Of a stretch of DNA of 64,000 nt, positions 15,498 to 23,216 are shown one piece after another (the stretch's first letter is position 1; each line of letters starts with the position of its first letter). Origin of the DNA: Amycolatopsis sp. NBC_01480 (GTDB lineage: Bacteria > Actinomycetota > Actinomycetes > Mycobacteriales > Pseudonocardiaceae). Made by a program: the position numbers and the translations under genes. Location: assembly GCF_036227205.1 (NCBI RefSeq), contig NZ_CP109442.1:2418001-2482000 (forward strand), in the 5' to 3' direction. The notes beneath the pieces are model-generated. The model searched no databases, was not told where the DNA came from, and was given only the letters and a program-made list of their open reading frames with translations.

Positions 15498-15974
15498 TCA
15501 CGGATAACTGAAGCCTTCCGACGTCAACCGCCGGCGAAGGGCAGCCAAGCAGCGGCGCCGGAGCACCGAAAGGCTGCCCGGCGCGATCCCCAGCGCGGCG
15601 GCCAGCTCGCACGGCGAGAGTTCCGGCCGGAAGGCCAGCAGAACCAGCAGGTGACGGTGGCGTGCCGGCAGGCAATCGACCGCACGCCACAGCGCCGTGT
15701 CCCGTTCCGCCGCCAAAAACGCCGCTTCCGGCGACGCCACGGGCGGGCGGTCCAACGCCGCGGCCCGCGCCCGGCGGGCGACGGCACGGGCCGCATGACG
15801 GCGGGCGACCGTGGTCAGCCAGCCACCGATACGGGTCTGGTCACGCAGCGGCGGCGGCCGTCGCAGGAAGTCGACCCACGCGGACTGGCAGGCGTCCTCC
15901 GCGTCGCCCCGCAGACCCGGATCGGCGGCGAGTACCCGGACGACCAGCGCCGAGAGTCTTCGGTGATCGGTCAC
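15498..15974 (-). CDS. ECF-type RNA polymerase sigma factor
   Basis: 158 residues from a GTG with AAGGGA seven nt upstream; a second GTG at 16001 has no ribosome binding site. Region 2 is recognisable as GLRGDAEDACQSAWVDFLRR with the following TRIGGWLTTVARRHAARAVARR, and region 4 as LPARHRHLLVLLAFRPELSPCELAAALGIAPGSLSVLRRRCLAALRRRL. No anti-sigma gene is adjacent. Its region 4 helix-turn-helix is divergent, so promoter specificity cannot be predicted. Confidence 0.82.
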   Translation of the reverse strand: MTDHRRLSALVVRVLAADPGLRGDAEDACQSAWVDFLRRPPPLRDQTRIGGWLTTVARRHAARAVARRARAAALDRPPVASPEAAFLAAERDTALWRAVDCLPARHRHLLVLLAFRPELSPCELAAALGIAPGSLSVLRRRCLAALRRRLTSEGFSYP

Positions 15975-16067
15975 GGAGCGGTCCCTTCGTTGCCGTGTCA
16001 CCGGATGCAGACGCCACCCATCCCGCCGCCGATCCCGGTAAAAGGGACAAACGCCAGAATGGGTGAA

Positions 16068-16922
16068 TTACCGGATTCCCGGTATCAACCGCATCGCATT
16101 GCCCGACAGCACGCCCTCCAGCACGTCCTCGGGCAGCCCCAGATCGGCCACCGCGCGCACGTTCACCGCGGTACCGGGAACGCCCGGCCAGTCCGTGCCG
16201 AAGATCCACTTGCGCGCGAGCCGCACCAGGTCGAAGCGGGCGTAGTACTCCGGGAGCTTTTTCGGCGGCAGCCCGGCCAGGTCCAGCCACACGTTCGGCC
16301 GGGACTGGGCCATGAAGGCGGCGACGTCGTACCACCAGCCACGGCCGCCGTGCGCGAAGACGAAGTTCACCGTCGGGAAGTCCTCCACGACGTCCGAAAG
16401 CAGCAGTGGATCGCCGAAACTCGCCCGGGCGCCCGGAAACACCGAGAGTCCGGAGTGGAGGATCACCGGCACGCCACGCGCCGCGCACAGCTCGTACACC
16501 GGGTAAAGCTCTTTGTCCGCCGGGGAAAACGCACCGTGCACCGGGTGGATCTTCAACGCCACCGCGCCGAGGTCGAGCTGGCGCGCCACTTCGTCGCGCA
16601 ACGGGTGGTGCAGGTGCGGGTTCACGTTCGCCACCAGGCGGAAGCGCTCGGGATTGTGCGCCACCAGCGGGAGGTTGTCCTCGATCGGCTGAATGCCGGT
16701 CGCGCGCGGGCTGTACTCGCAGAACAGCAGCACGCGGTCGACGCCCTCGGCCTCCATCAGCTCGTCCATGGCCGCGGGGATCACCGCGCCGTCCTCGTCG
16801 TAGACCGTGCGCCACGGGTACGAGCCGGCGAAGTCGCGGGCCCAGTCCAGCCAGGCCGGTTTCAGCGTGGGCAGGCGCGGGGTGTGGACGTGGGCGTCGA
16901 CCACGAAACGACCGTCGATCAT
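16068..16922 (-). CDS. amidohydrolase 2 family metal-dependent hydrolase
   Basis: 284-residue TIM-barrel enzyme of the amidohydrolase_2 type. Metal ligands: H11 and H13 in DAHVHTP, histidine in VILHSGLSVF, histidine in FVFAHGGRGWW and aspartate in FGTDWPG. The family includes decarboxylases and hydrolases of aromatic acids. It is the last gene of the benzoyl-CoA operon, 13 bp after the benzoate-CoA ligase, so a role in feeding or salvaging aromatic substrates is plausible, but the substrate cannot be read from the sequence. Confidence 0.85.
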   Translation of the reverse strand: MIDGRFVVDAHVHTPRLPTLKPAWLDWARDFAGSYPWRTVYDEDGAVIPAAMDELMEAEGVDRVLLFCEYSPRATGIQPIEDNLPLVAHNPERFRLVANVNPHLHHPLRDEVARQLDLGAVALKIHPVHGAFSPADKELYPVYELCAARGVPVILHSGLSVFPGARASFGDPLLLSDVVEDFPTVNFVFAHGGRGWWYDVAAFMAQSRPNVWLDLAGLPPKKLPEYYARFDLVRLARKWIFGTDWPGVPGTAVNVRAVADLGLPEDVLEGVLSGNAMRLIPGIR

Positions 16923-16935
16923 GCCGGCCAGTCGA

Positions 16936-18513
16936 TCACGGCTGGGGCTCCGGCACGAGCAGCGACTCGCGGACCAGCTCGCGGATCACGTTCCGGCGGA
17001 CCTTGCCGGTGGCCGTTTTCGGCAGCTCGGCCAGCTCCACCACGCCGCGCGGCCGTTTGAACGCCGCCAGCCCGGCCCGGCAGAACTCGATCAGCTCTTC
17101 CGCGTCCACTTTCTGTTGCGGCGCCGCGACCACGCACGCCACCGGCTTGTCCAGTCCGTCGGCATCCGGCGCCGAAACCACCGCCACCTCGGCGACGGCG
17201 GGGTGCTCCAGCAGCCGTTCCTCCACTTCGGACGGTGACACCCAGATCCCGCCCGCCTTCAGCATGTCGCCGAAGCGGCCGAGGCAGGTGTACGTGCCGT
17301 CCTCGTTGCGCACGTAGCTGTCGCCGGTGCGCAGCCATTCGCCCTGGAACACGTACTTCGTGGCCTCGTAACGCGTCCAGTAGCCGGTCGCCGTGGACGG
17401 GCCGGAGACGAACAGCTCACCCGGCTGCCCGGCGGCCTCGATCAGCTCCCCCGCCTCGTCACGCAGCTGCACCTGGTACCCGGGCACGGCGGTGCCCGTG
17501 CTGCCCGGCCGGATCGCGCCGGGGCGGTTGGACAGGAAGATGTGCAACGCCTCGGTGGACCCGATCCCGTCCAGGATCTCCACGCCGAAGCGGTCGCGGA
17601 ACCGCGTGAAAATGGCCGCCGGCAACGGTTCCCCGGCCGAAACGGCGTACCGCACCGAGGCGAACGAGTCGTCCGGGACATCGCTGGCCAGCAGCGCGGC
17701 GAAGAACGTCGGGACCCCGAAGAACAACGTCGGCTTGTCGGCTTTCGCGCGGGCCGAGAACAAGGCGGGCGTCGGACGCGAGGGCTCCAGCAGCGTCGTC
17801 GCGCCGGCGGCGAGCGGGAAGAACGCCGAATTCCCCAGCCCGTACGCGAAAAACAGCTTCGGCACGGACAGGAACCGGTCGTCCGACGTGGTCGCGAGGA
17901 TGTCCTTGGCGTAGGTCTCGCACACCGCGCGGATGCTCGCGTGCCGGTGCATCGCGCCCTTCGGCTGCCCGGTGGTGCCCGAGGTGTACAGCCACAGCGC
18001 CGGCGAATCTTCCGACGTGCGTACGGGAGCGAGCCCACCATCGTCCACAGTGGTCACTTCGGTCCAGTGGTGCGCGCGGACGCCCGCCGGGAACTGCCCC
18101 GGGGCCGCCCGGTCGAGCAGCACGTCGGTCACCTCGGGCGCGATCCCCAGCGCCGCCACCGCCTGCCCGGCGAACTCGCCGGACACCGCGAGCACCCGCG
18201 CCCGCGAGTCGGCCAGCACCCGGCCCAGCTCCAGCCCGGTGACCATGGTGGACACCGGCACCGCGACGGCGCCCGCGAGCATCGCGCCGAGGATCCCGGT
18301 GAGCAGCTCGACGTCGTCGACCATGCAGAGCATCACCCGCTCCTCCGGCCGCACGCCCAGCGACCGCAGCCCGGACGCGACCCGGTGGGCCTCCGCCGTC
18401 AGCTCGGCGTAACTGAGCGTCCGCCGCGCGGAGACGACCGCGGGCGCCTCGGGCCGGCCCGCGCCCAGCAGGTACTCGGCGGCGTTGAACCCGCCGCTCG
18501 ACGGAACCGTCAT
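16936..18513 (-). CDS. bclA: benzoate-CoA ligase
   Basis: 525-residue adenylate-forming ligase that activates benzoate with ATP and CoA, the entry step of the box pathway. It shows the P-loop LYTSGTTGQPKG, the adenylate motif DGIGSTEALHIFLSN typical of benzoate-CoA ligases, the hinge GEWLRTGDSYVRNEDG and the catalytic lysine motif PKTATGKVRR near the end. Context is decisive: boxB ends nine bp upstream and boxC lies before it. A specific substrate range (benzoate, fluorobenzoates, hydroxybenzoates) cannot be told. Confidence 0.92.
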   Translation of the reverse strand: MTVPSSGGFNAAEYLLGAGRPEAPAVVSARRTLSYAELTAEAHRVASGLRSLGVRPEERVMLCMVDDVELLTGILGAMLAGAVAVPVSTMVTGLELGRVLADSRARVLAVSGEFAGQAVAALGIAPEVTDVLLDRAAPGQFPAGVRAHHWTEVTTVDDGGLAPVRTSEDSPALWLYTSGTTGQPKGAMHRHASIRAVCETYAKDILATTSDDRFLSVPKLFFAYGLGNSAFFPLAAGATTLLEPSRPTPALFSARAKADKPTLFFGVPTFFAALLASDVPDDSFASVRYAVSAGEPLPAAIFTRFRDRFGVEILDGIGSTEALHIFLSNRPGAIRPGSTGTAVPGYQVQLRDEAGELIEAAGQPGELFVSGPSTATGYWTRYEATKYVFQGEWLRTGDSYVRNEDGTYTCLGRFGDMLKAGGIWVSPSEVEERLLEHPAVAEVAVVSAPDADGLDKPVACVVAAPQQKVDAEELIEFCRAGLAAFKRPRGVVELAELPKTATGKVRRNVIRELVRESLLVPEPQP

Positions 18514-18522
18514 GGGCCCCCC

Positions 18523-19944
18523 TCAGGTGAGGTGCACGTACTCGTAGTCGAACGGCTTGCCGTTGATGCCCTGCCGCGGCGGCGCGACCCAGCTGGCGAT
18601 CTTCCCCCGCTCGTACACCGGGTGCATGAGCGAGCGGACGAAAGTCAGGTCCTCGGTCGTGGGCAGCCACTGGTGTTTCGCGGCCTGCCATGTCGCCTCG
18701 TCGACAATGGTGCCGTCGGGAGTGACGTGGTGGCCGGAGTTTATGCCGACCTCGCGGTTGAAGCCAGGGTGCGGCAGCTTGAACCGGAACCCGATGCCGG
18801 CGTCGTCGAGGATCTTGTTCCAGCGCTTGACGCCGGTCTGGCAGTCGGCCACGTACTCGCCGCGCAGGTCGAGGTTCAGCAACAGGATCGCCTGCAGCTC
18901 CTCCGAGGTCCACGTGCCGTCGTCGCGCGGGCGGTCCAGCGTGCGGGCGTCGTCGGTGAGCTTGTGGTCGTCCTTGCGCCGGCCTTCCTGCCAACGGCCC
19001 TTGAGCCCCGCGGTGTAGTAGTTCGCCGCGTTCGTCGAGGTCTCGCTGCCGAACAGGTCGAGCGAAACGGTGTAGTGGAAGTTGATGTACTTCTGGATGA
19101 TGTCCAGCGGGATGCCGCCGTGCGAGCCGATGTCGAGGGTGTCGTGCTCGCGCACCAGGTCCGCGCTGCGCTGCACCACGCGGTCGACCCCGGTGGTGCC
19201 GACGAACATGTGGTGCGCTTCCTCCTTCAGCATGAACTCGCAGGTGCGCGAAAGCGGGTCGAACGAGCTTTCTTTGAGCGTGCCCAGCTGGTACTTGCCG
19301 TCGCGGTCGGTGAAGTAGGTGAACATGTAGAAGGCCAGCCAGTCGGCCGTCTCCTCGTTGAACGCGCCGAGGATGCGCGGTGCGTCCGGGCTGCCGGAGT
19401 TGCGCAGCAGCAGGCCTTCCGCCTCGTCCCGGCCCTCGCGGCCGAAGTAGGCGTGCAGCAGGTAGACCATCGCCCACAGGTGACGGCCCTCCTCGACGTT
19501 CACCTGGAACAGGTTCCGCAGGTCGTACAGGCTCGGCGCGGTCAGCCCGAGCAGCCGCTGCTGCTCGACCGACGCGGGCTCGGTGTCGCCCTGGATCACG
19601 ATCAGCCGTTGCAGATCGGCGCGGTACTCGCCCGGCACCTGCTGCCACACCGGCTCGCCCGCGTGCTCGCCGAAGGCGATGCGGCGGTCCGGCTCGCGCT
19701 CGGCGAGGAAGATGCCCCAGCGGTAGTCCGGCACGTTCACGTGGTCGAAGTGCGCCCAGCCCTCCCGCCCGACGCTGACGGCGGTGCGCAGGTAGACGCC
19801 CTGGGTCTCGAGCGTCGGGCCCATCTCGCCCCACCAGTTCATGAACTTCGGCTGCCAGCCCTCCAGGGCCCGCTGCAGCCGCCGGTCGTCGGCCAGGCTG
19901 ACGTTGTTCGGGATCTTGGCGTCGTAGTCGATCCGCTCGGGCAT
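18523..19944 (-). CDS. boxB: benzoyl-CoA 2,3-epoxidase oxygenase subunit BoxB
   Basis: 473-residue class I diiron monooxygenase that epoxidises benzoyl-CoA using O2 and electrons from BoxA. Diiron ligands are seen as two ExxH motifs: EEGRH (E152, H155) and EEAHH (E242, H245), with further carboxylates in FNEETADW. Length and the N-terminal IPNNVSLADDRRLQRALE agree with the family. It starts 4 bp after the boxC stop codon. The required reductase BoxA is not encoded in this window. Confidence 0.96.
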   Translation of the reverse strand: MPERIDYDAKIPNNVSLADDRRLQRALEGWQPKFMNWWGEMGPTLETQGVYLRTAVSVGREGWAHFDHVNVPDYRWGIFLAEREPDRRIAFGEHAGEPVWQQVPGEYRADLQRLIVIQGDTEPASVEQQRLLGLTAPSLYDLRNLFQVNVEEGRHLWAMVYLLHAYFGREGRDEAEGLLLRNSGSPDAPRILGAFNEETADWLAFYMFTYFTDRDGKYQLGTLKESSFDPLSRTCEFMLKEEAHHMFVGTTGVDRVVQRSADLVREHDTLDIGSHGGIPLDIIQKYINFHYTVSLDLFGSETSTNAANYYTAGLKGRWQEGRRKDDHKLTDDARTLDRPRDDGTWTSEELQAILLLNLDLRGEYVADCQTGVKRWNKILDDAGIGFRFKLPHPGFNREVGINSGHHVTPDGTIVDEATWQAAKHQWLPTTEDLTFVRSLMHPVYERGKIASWVAPPRQGINGKPFDYEYVHLT

Positions 19945-19948
19945 CTGC

Positions 19949-21604
19949 TCAGACCCGCTTCCTGTCGAAGACCGCCTTCTGACCGGTGCCGTAGCGGCGC
20001 AGCGCGCCCTCGGGACCGGAGGCGTTCGGTCGGGTGAAGATCCAGTTCTGCCAGGCGGTGAGCCGGCCGAAGATCTTGGTTTCGATGGTTTCCGGGCCGA
20101 CGAACCGGTGGTTCGCCTCCATCCCGGTGAGCGCGTCGGGGCTCAGTGAGGCGCGGCCCTCCAGCGCGATCCGGATCTCGTCCTCCCAGTCGAGGTCGTC
20201 CGGGGCGTCGGTGACCAGGCCCAGCTCGACGGTCTCGGCGGGGGTCAGCGCGTGGCCGCGCTCGCGGGCCAGCCACGCGACGTGGTCGTCGTCGCCGTAG
20301 AAGCGCGACTGGAGCCGGGTGAGGCCGTTGCCCATCGGGAACGGGCCGAAGTTGGCTTCCGACAAGGTGATCGACGCTCGTTCGTCGCTGTCCTCGTCGT
20401 CGATCGGCGGACCGTCCAAAATGTACTGGCGGTCCGCGGCCAGCGCCAGCTCCAGCAGCACTCCGGCGAAGCAGCTGCCCGGTTCGATCAACGCGATGAG
20501 CGTGCGGCTGGTGACGTCGAGCCGTTTCAGCGTGCGCTTGTAGTAGTGCAGGATCTCGTTGCCCAGCCAGTCCTTCGCGCCGAACACGGCCTGTTCGCAG
20601 GCGAGCACCTTCGCCGAGTCTCCCTCGGTGCGCAACACCCAGGTGCCCAGCTCGTTTTCGTTGGTGCGCAAGCGAAGGATGGCGTCGTCCAGCTCGCGGG
20701 TCATCGCGAGCAGCCAGCCGTCGGCGCCCTCTTCGTGCAGGTCACCGGGGTCGTCCTGGGGGCCGTGGACGGTGAGCGTGGCCAGTCCGTTGGCACGGTC
20801 GTAAGTGACGTCGACAAACCGGTATTCGAGGCCGTCGTCAGTGACCTCGCAGTTCAGCGGCGTCAGCTCGACCCCGGCCTCCGCGGGCAGGCGGTCGGAC
20901 TCGTCGGCCAGGTCCCGCGCCCGGGCCAGCACGGTCTCACGGAACTCCTGGCGCGGCACCAGCTCGTCGACCAGGCGCCAGTCCACGGCGGTCTTGCCCT
21001 TGATGCCGTCGGGACGCGTCGCGAACACGTCCGCCCGGTCGCGGCGCACGCGGCGCTTGTCGACCACCCGGGTCAGGCCGCCGGTGCCGGGCAGGACGCC
21101 GAGCAGCGGCACCTCCGGCAGCGCGACCGTCGACGAGTTGTCGTCCACGAGCAGGATCTTCTCGCACGCCAGGGCGATTTCGTAACCGCCGCCCGCGCAG
21201 CTCCCGTTCACCGCGGCCAGGTACCGCTGACCGGAGTGCTCGGTGGCGTCCTCGATGCCGTTGCGGGTCTCGTTGGTGAACTTGCAGAAGTTCACCTTCC
21301 AGTGGTGCTCCGACGCGGCGAGCATGCGGATGTTCGCGCCGGCGCAGAACACCTTCTCCTTCGCGCTGGTCAGGATGACCGTGCGCACCCCGGGGTGTTC
21401 GAACCGCAGCCGCTGGGTCGCGTCGTACAGCTCGATGTCGACGCCGAGGTCGTACGAGTTCAGCTTCAGCTCGTACCCGGGCACGATGCCGCCCTGCTCG
21501 TCGACGTCCATCTCCAGCCACGCGACGTCGTCGTCCACGGTCAGGCGCCAGTGCCGGTAGCGGTCCGGGTGGCGTTCGAAGGTCACCGATGTGGGGGTGG
21601 TCAC
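19949..21604 (-). CDS. boxC: 2,3-epoxybenzoyl-CoA dihydrolase BoxC
   Basis: 551-residue ring-cleaving lyase of the crotonase superfamily; it hydrolyses 2,3-epoxybenzoyl-CoA to 3,4-dehydroadipyl-CoA semialdehyde and formate. Two crotonase-like halves are visible: KEKVFCAGANIRML with NGSCAGGGYEIALACE in the N-terminal half, and EPGSCFAGVLLELALAADRQY in the C-terminal half. The GTG start may be leaderless (see the promoter at 21614-21640). Downstream dehydrogenase boxD and ligase-type genes are missing from the window. Confidence 0.96.
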   Translation of the reverse strand: MTTPTSVTFERHPDRYRHWRLTVDDDVAWLEMDVDEQGGIVPGYELKLNSYDLGVDIELYDATQRLRFEHPGVRTVILTSAKEKVFCAGANIRMLAASEHHWKVNFCKFTNETRNGIEDATEHSGQRYLAAVNGSCAGGGYEIALACEKILLVDDNSSTVALPEVPLLGVLPGTGGLTRVVDKRRVRRDRADVFATRPDGIKGKTAVDWRLVDELVPRQEFRETVLARARDLADESDRLPAEAGVELTPLNCEVTDDGLEYRFVDVTYDRANGLATLTVHGPQDDPGDLHEEGADGWLLAMTRELDDAILRLRTNENELGTWVLRTEGDSAKVLACEQAVFGAKDWLGNEILHYYKRTLKRLDVTSRTLIALIEPGSCFAGVLLELALAADRQYILDGPPIDDEDSDERASITLSEANFGPFPMGNGLTRLQSRFYGDDDHVAWLARERGHALTPAETVELGLVTDAPDDLDWEDEIRIALEGRASLSPDALTGMEANHRFVGPETIETKIFGRLTAWQNWIFTRPNASGPEGALRRYGTGQKAVFDRKRV

Positions 21605-21613
21605 CCCATCGAT

Positions 21614-21640
21614 TGTCTACACATCAGTGACCAACGTCAA
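21614..21640 (-). promoter_or_regulatory. possible promoter directly before boxC
   Basis: On the minus strand TTGACG (21640-21635) and TAGACA (21619-21614) are 15 nt apart, inside the end of the upstream membrane protein gene. The -10 box ends nine nt before the boxC GTG, so a transcript from it would be almost leaderless, which fits the lack of a ribosome binding site there. The spacer is two nt shorter than ideal. Confidence 0.3.
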
Positions 21641-22073
21641 TGTTATGTAGGACTTGATCGACGGCACTCACCCGGTTGAGCTGGATGGCCGCCCAGCAGA
21701 CGAAGATCCACAGGGCCAGCGCGGACAGCGCGTCGGTGAAGACCGTGGCGTACCAGAACGCCGGGATCTGCAGCGTGCCGACCAGGAAGTGACCGGCGCT
21801 GGCCAGCCCCGAAAGCGAGTAGACCAGCAGGAACGCCAGCGCACGCCAATACCGGCCGTTCCGGTAATCGCGGTAGCCGAGCACGCCGAACGCCGTGAAC
21901 AGCACCCAGCCGAACGCGACCAGCACCTGCGTCGCCAGGATGCTGATGCCCTGGATCTGCGGGTAGTCCTGCGCGCGGACGACGTTGTGCGTGTAGTGCA
22001 GAACCGTGCTGAGCAGCGTGAACCCCAGGATCACCCGGAGCGGGACCAGGCCCTTTTCCTTGAGAACGTCCAC
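21624..22073 (-). CDS. four-helix membrane protein upstream of boxC
   Basis: 149 residues from a GTG with GGTGGAG four nt upstream. Four hydrophobic segments are seen (about residues 10-27, 43-65, 78-98 and 108-131). I do not recognise a family with known function. It ends only 19 bp before boxC on the same strand, so it is probably the first gene of the benzoate operon; a transport or membrane-protective role for aromatics would be a guess. Confidence 0.7.
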   Translation of the reverse strand: MDVLKEKGLVPLRVILGFTLLSTVLHYTHNVVRAQDYPQIQGISILATQVLVAFGWVLFTAFGVLGYRDYRNGRYWRALAFLLVYSLSGLASAGHFLVGTLQIPAFWYATVFTDALSALALWIFVCWAAIQLNRVSAVDQVLHNIDVGH

Positions 22074-22102
22074 TTTTCTCCACCCCCTGCGGATTAGATA
22101 GA

Positions 22103-22114
22103 TCGCTCTAGCGA
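22103..22114. promoter_or_regulatory. short palindrome TCGCTCTAGCGA, possible operator
   Basis: The arms TCGCT and AGCGA flank CT, about 30 bp upstream of the membrane protein start, overlapping an AT-rich stretch (ATCTATCTAATC on the minus strand) where a -10 box would be expected. A TetR-type repressor site for the benzoate operon is possible; no regulator gene lies next to it. Confidence 0.3.
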
Positions 22115-22138
22115 GGAGGGTACACGCTGCTCACGCGG

Positions 22139-23041
22139 TCAGACCAGATCTATCCGATGGGCCCGCACGGGATAACCGGCCTTGGCGAACGCGGCCGCCA
22201 TGGGGACGTTCGCGACGTCGGTGCCCGCCACGATCCGCCCGGCCCCGTGACCGGTCAGCTCGTGGGTCGCCTCCACCAGCAGGTCGTAGGCGTAACCGTG
22301 GCCCCGGTGCTCGGGCACGACGGCGACATAACCGACCACGTGGGCGTGCGGGTTCTTGGTGGGCGCGATGAGTCCGACGAGGTCGCCTTCGCGCGTGTAC
22401 GCGAGCCGCCACCAGTCCCGTGGGCCCGGCATCCCGCTCAGGATGTCCAGATCCTCTTGTGCGGCGGCGTCCAGGCCGTGCGCTTCGACGGTGCGGCGGA
22501 CATGGGCGTCGAGGCTGCCCACGTGGATGCGCCGGAAGACGTCGAGGACCACGGTGTCGTCCGGCTCGGGCCGGAAGGTGAGGCGGCCGGGTTTCGGCGG
22601 GAGGCCGTTGACGGGCGTCCAGTCGTAGTAATAACGCTCGACCAGGAACTCGAGCCCGACGGCTTCGACCGCGCGGATCCGCTCGGTGACCTCGTTGAGG
22701 ACATCGGGGCGGTCGCGCCAGCCCGGCGGCACGACCAGGGAGAACTCGGCCCGCCACGGCGCGGTGCGGAGCAGGTGGACGCCGGCGTCGAAGTCGGTGA
22801 AGTCGAACCAGTCGAGCACGACCGGGACTTCGGCGTCCGGCCCGCCCCACCAGACGGCGCGGGCCACGACCACGCCTTCACGCAGCGCGACCCAGGTCCA
22901 CTCCGGGCGGTACTGGCCGCGGGCGGCTTGTTCGGCGTAGTCCTGCCCGAGCAGTCCGCGGCCGACGAGACCGGTGGCAGGCAGGGAAGTGAAGAGGTGT
23001 TCTTCGCCCGCGGCGAGCGGGCGCACGACCAGATCGGTCAT
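22139..23041 (-). CDS. GNAT family N-acetyltransferase behind a leader-peptide attenuator
   Basis: 300 residues from the ATG at 23041, which has GAAGGA five nt upstream. The C-terminal GNAT domain is marked by VVGYVAVVPEHRGHGYAYDLLVEATHEL, the acetyl-CoA-binding strand and loop; the N-terminal half resembles a second, degenerate GNAT-like fold. Substrate unknown. Its 5' region carries a small ORF with a strong ribosome binding site and a stable hairpin whose left arm lies inside that ORF, an arrangement typical of translation-dependent attenuation of antibiotic-induced genes. An antibiotic or toxic-amine acetylation role is therefore possible but is inference. Confidence 0.82.
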   Translation of the reverse strand: MTDLVVRPLAAGEEHLFTSLPATGLVGRGLLGQDYAEQAARGQYRPEWTWVALREGVVVARAVWWGGPDAEVPVVLDWFDFTDFDAGVHLLRTAPWRAEFSLVVPPGWRDRPDVLNEVTERIRAVEAVGLEFLVERYYYDWTPVNGLPPKPGRLTFRPEPDDTVVLDVFRRIHVGSLDAHVRRTVEAHGLDAAAQEDLDILSGMPGPRDWWRLAYTREGDLVGLIAPTKNPHAHVVGYVAVVPEHRGHGYAYDLLVEATHELTGHGAGRIVAGTDVANVPMAAAFAKAGYPVRAHRIDLV

Positions 23042-23060
23042 GGAGGTCCTTCCGGGAAAG

Positions 23061-23117
23061 CGCGCTCCCGTCAGGTCTTGGGCACCCTCGGAGTCTTCGG
23101 CCTGAGGTGGGAGCGCG
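23061..23117 (-). terminator. attenuator-like hairpin between leader peptide and GNAT gene
   Basis: On the minus strand CGCGCTCCC (23117-23109, within the small ORF) pairs with GGGAGCGCG (23069-23061, just after its stop codon); TCAGG (23105-23101) and CCTGA (23075-23071) extend the stem inward. CTTTCCC follows. The left arm is covered by a ribosome reading the small ORF, so stalling there could prevent the hairpin. Function is inferred. Confidence 0.5.
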
Positions 23118-23136
23118 TGCACGAGTTACCGGACAC
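23071..23136 (-). CDS. 21-residue leader peptide (uORF) of the GNAT gene
   Basis: A GTG at 23136 is preceded by AAGGAGG with eight-nt spacing, the best ribosome binding site in this region. The peptide begins MSGNSCTRSH and ends LRPKTPRVPKT; it is rich in Arg, Lys, Pro and Thr, residues at which ribosomes often slow down. Its stop codon is 30 nt before the GNAT start, and its coding sequence contains one arm of the attenuator-like hairpin. Too short for statistical support; the ribosome binding site plus hairpin geometry are the evidence. Confidence 0.5.
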   Translation of the reverse strand: MSGNSCTRSHLRPKTPRVPKT

Positions 23137-23179
23137 CGGGCCCACCTCCTTTCTGATCTTCACGAGGGTGCTGACGCGT

Positions 23180-23216
23180 ACTCAAGCGCGTCCGGTCTGT
23201 GCGGTCAACGGGTTTT
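23180..23216 (-). promoter_or_regulatory. possible WhiB7-type promoter of the leader/GNAT transcript
   Basis: Minus strand: AAAA (23216-23213), four nt, TTGACC (23208-23203), 17 nt, TTGAGT (23185-23180). An A-rich block just upstream of a -35 box is the hallmark of WhiB7-dependent promoters, which drive antibiotic-induced genes. The -10 match is poor, and the -35 box overlaps the stop of the upstream GH3 gene. Confidence 0.3.

Noticed and set aside
17542..20037. 831-residue plus-strand frame across bclA and boxB
   Set aside because: Spans two well-supported opposite-strand genes and their junction; Arg/Val/His-rich composition only.
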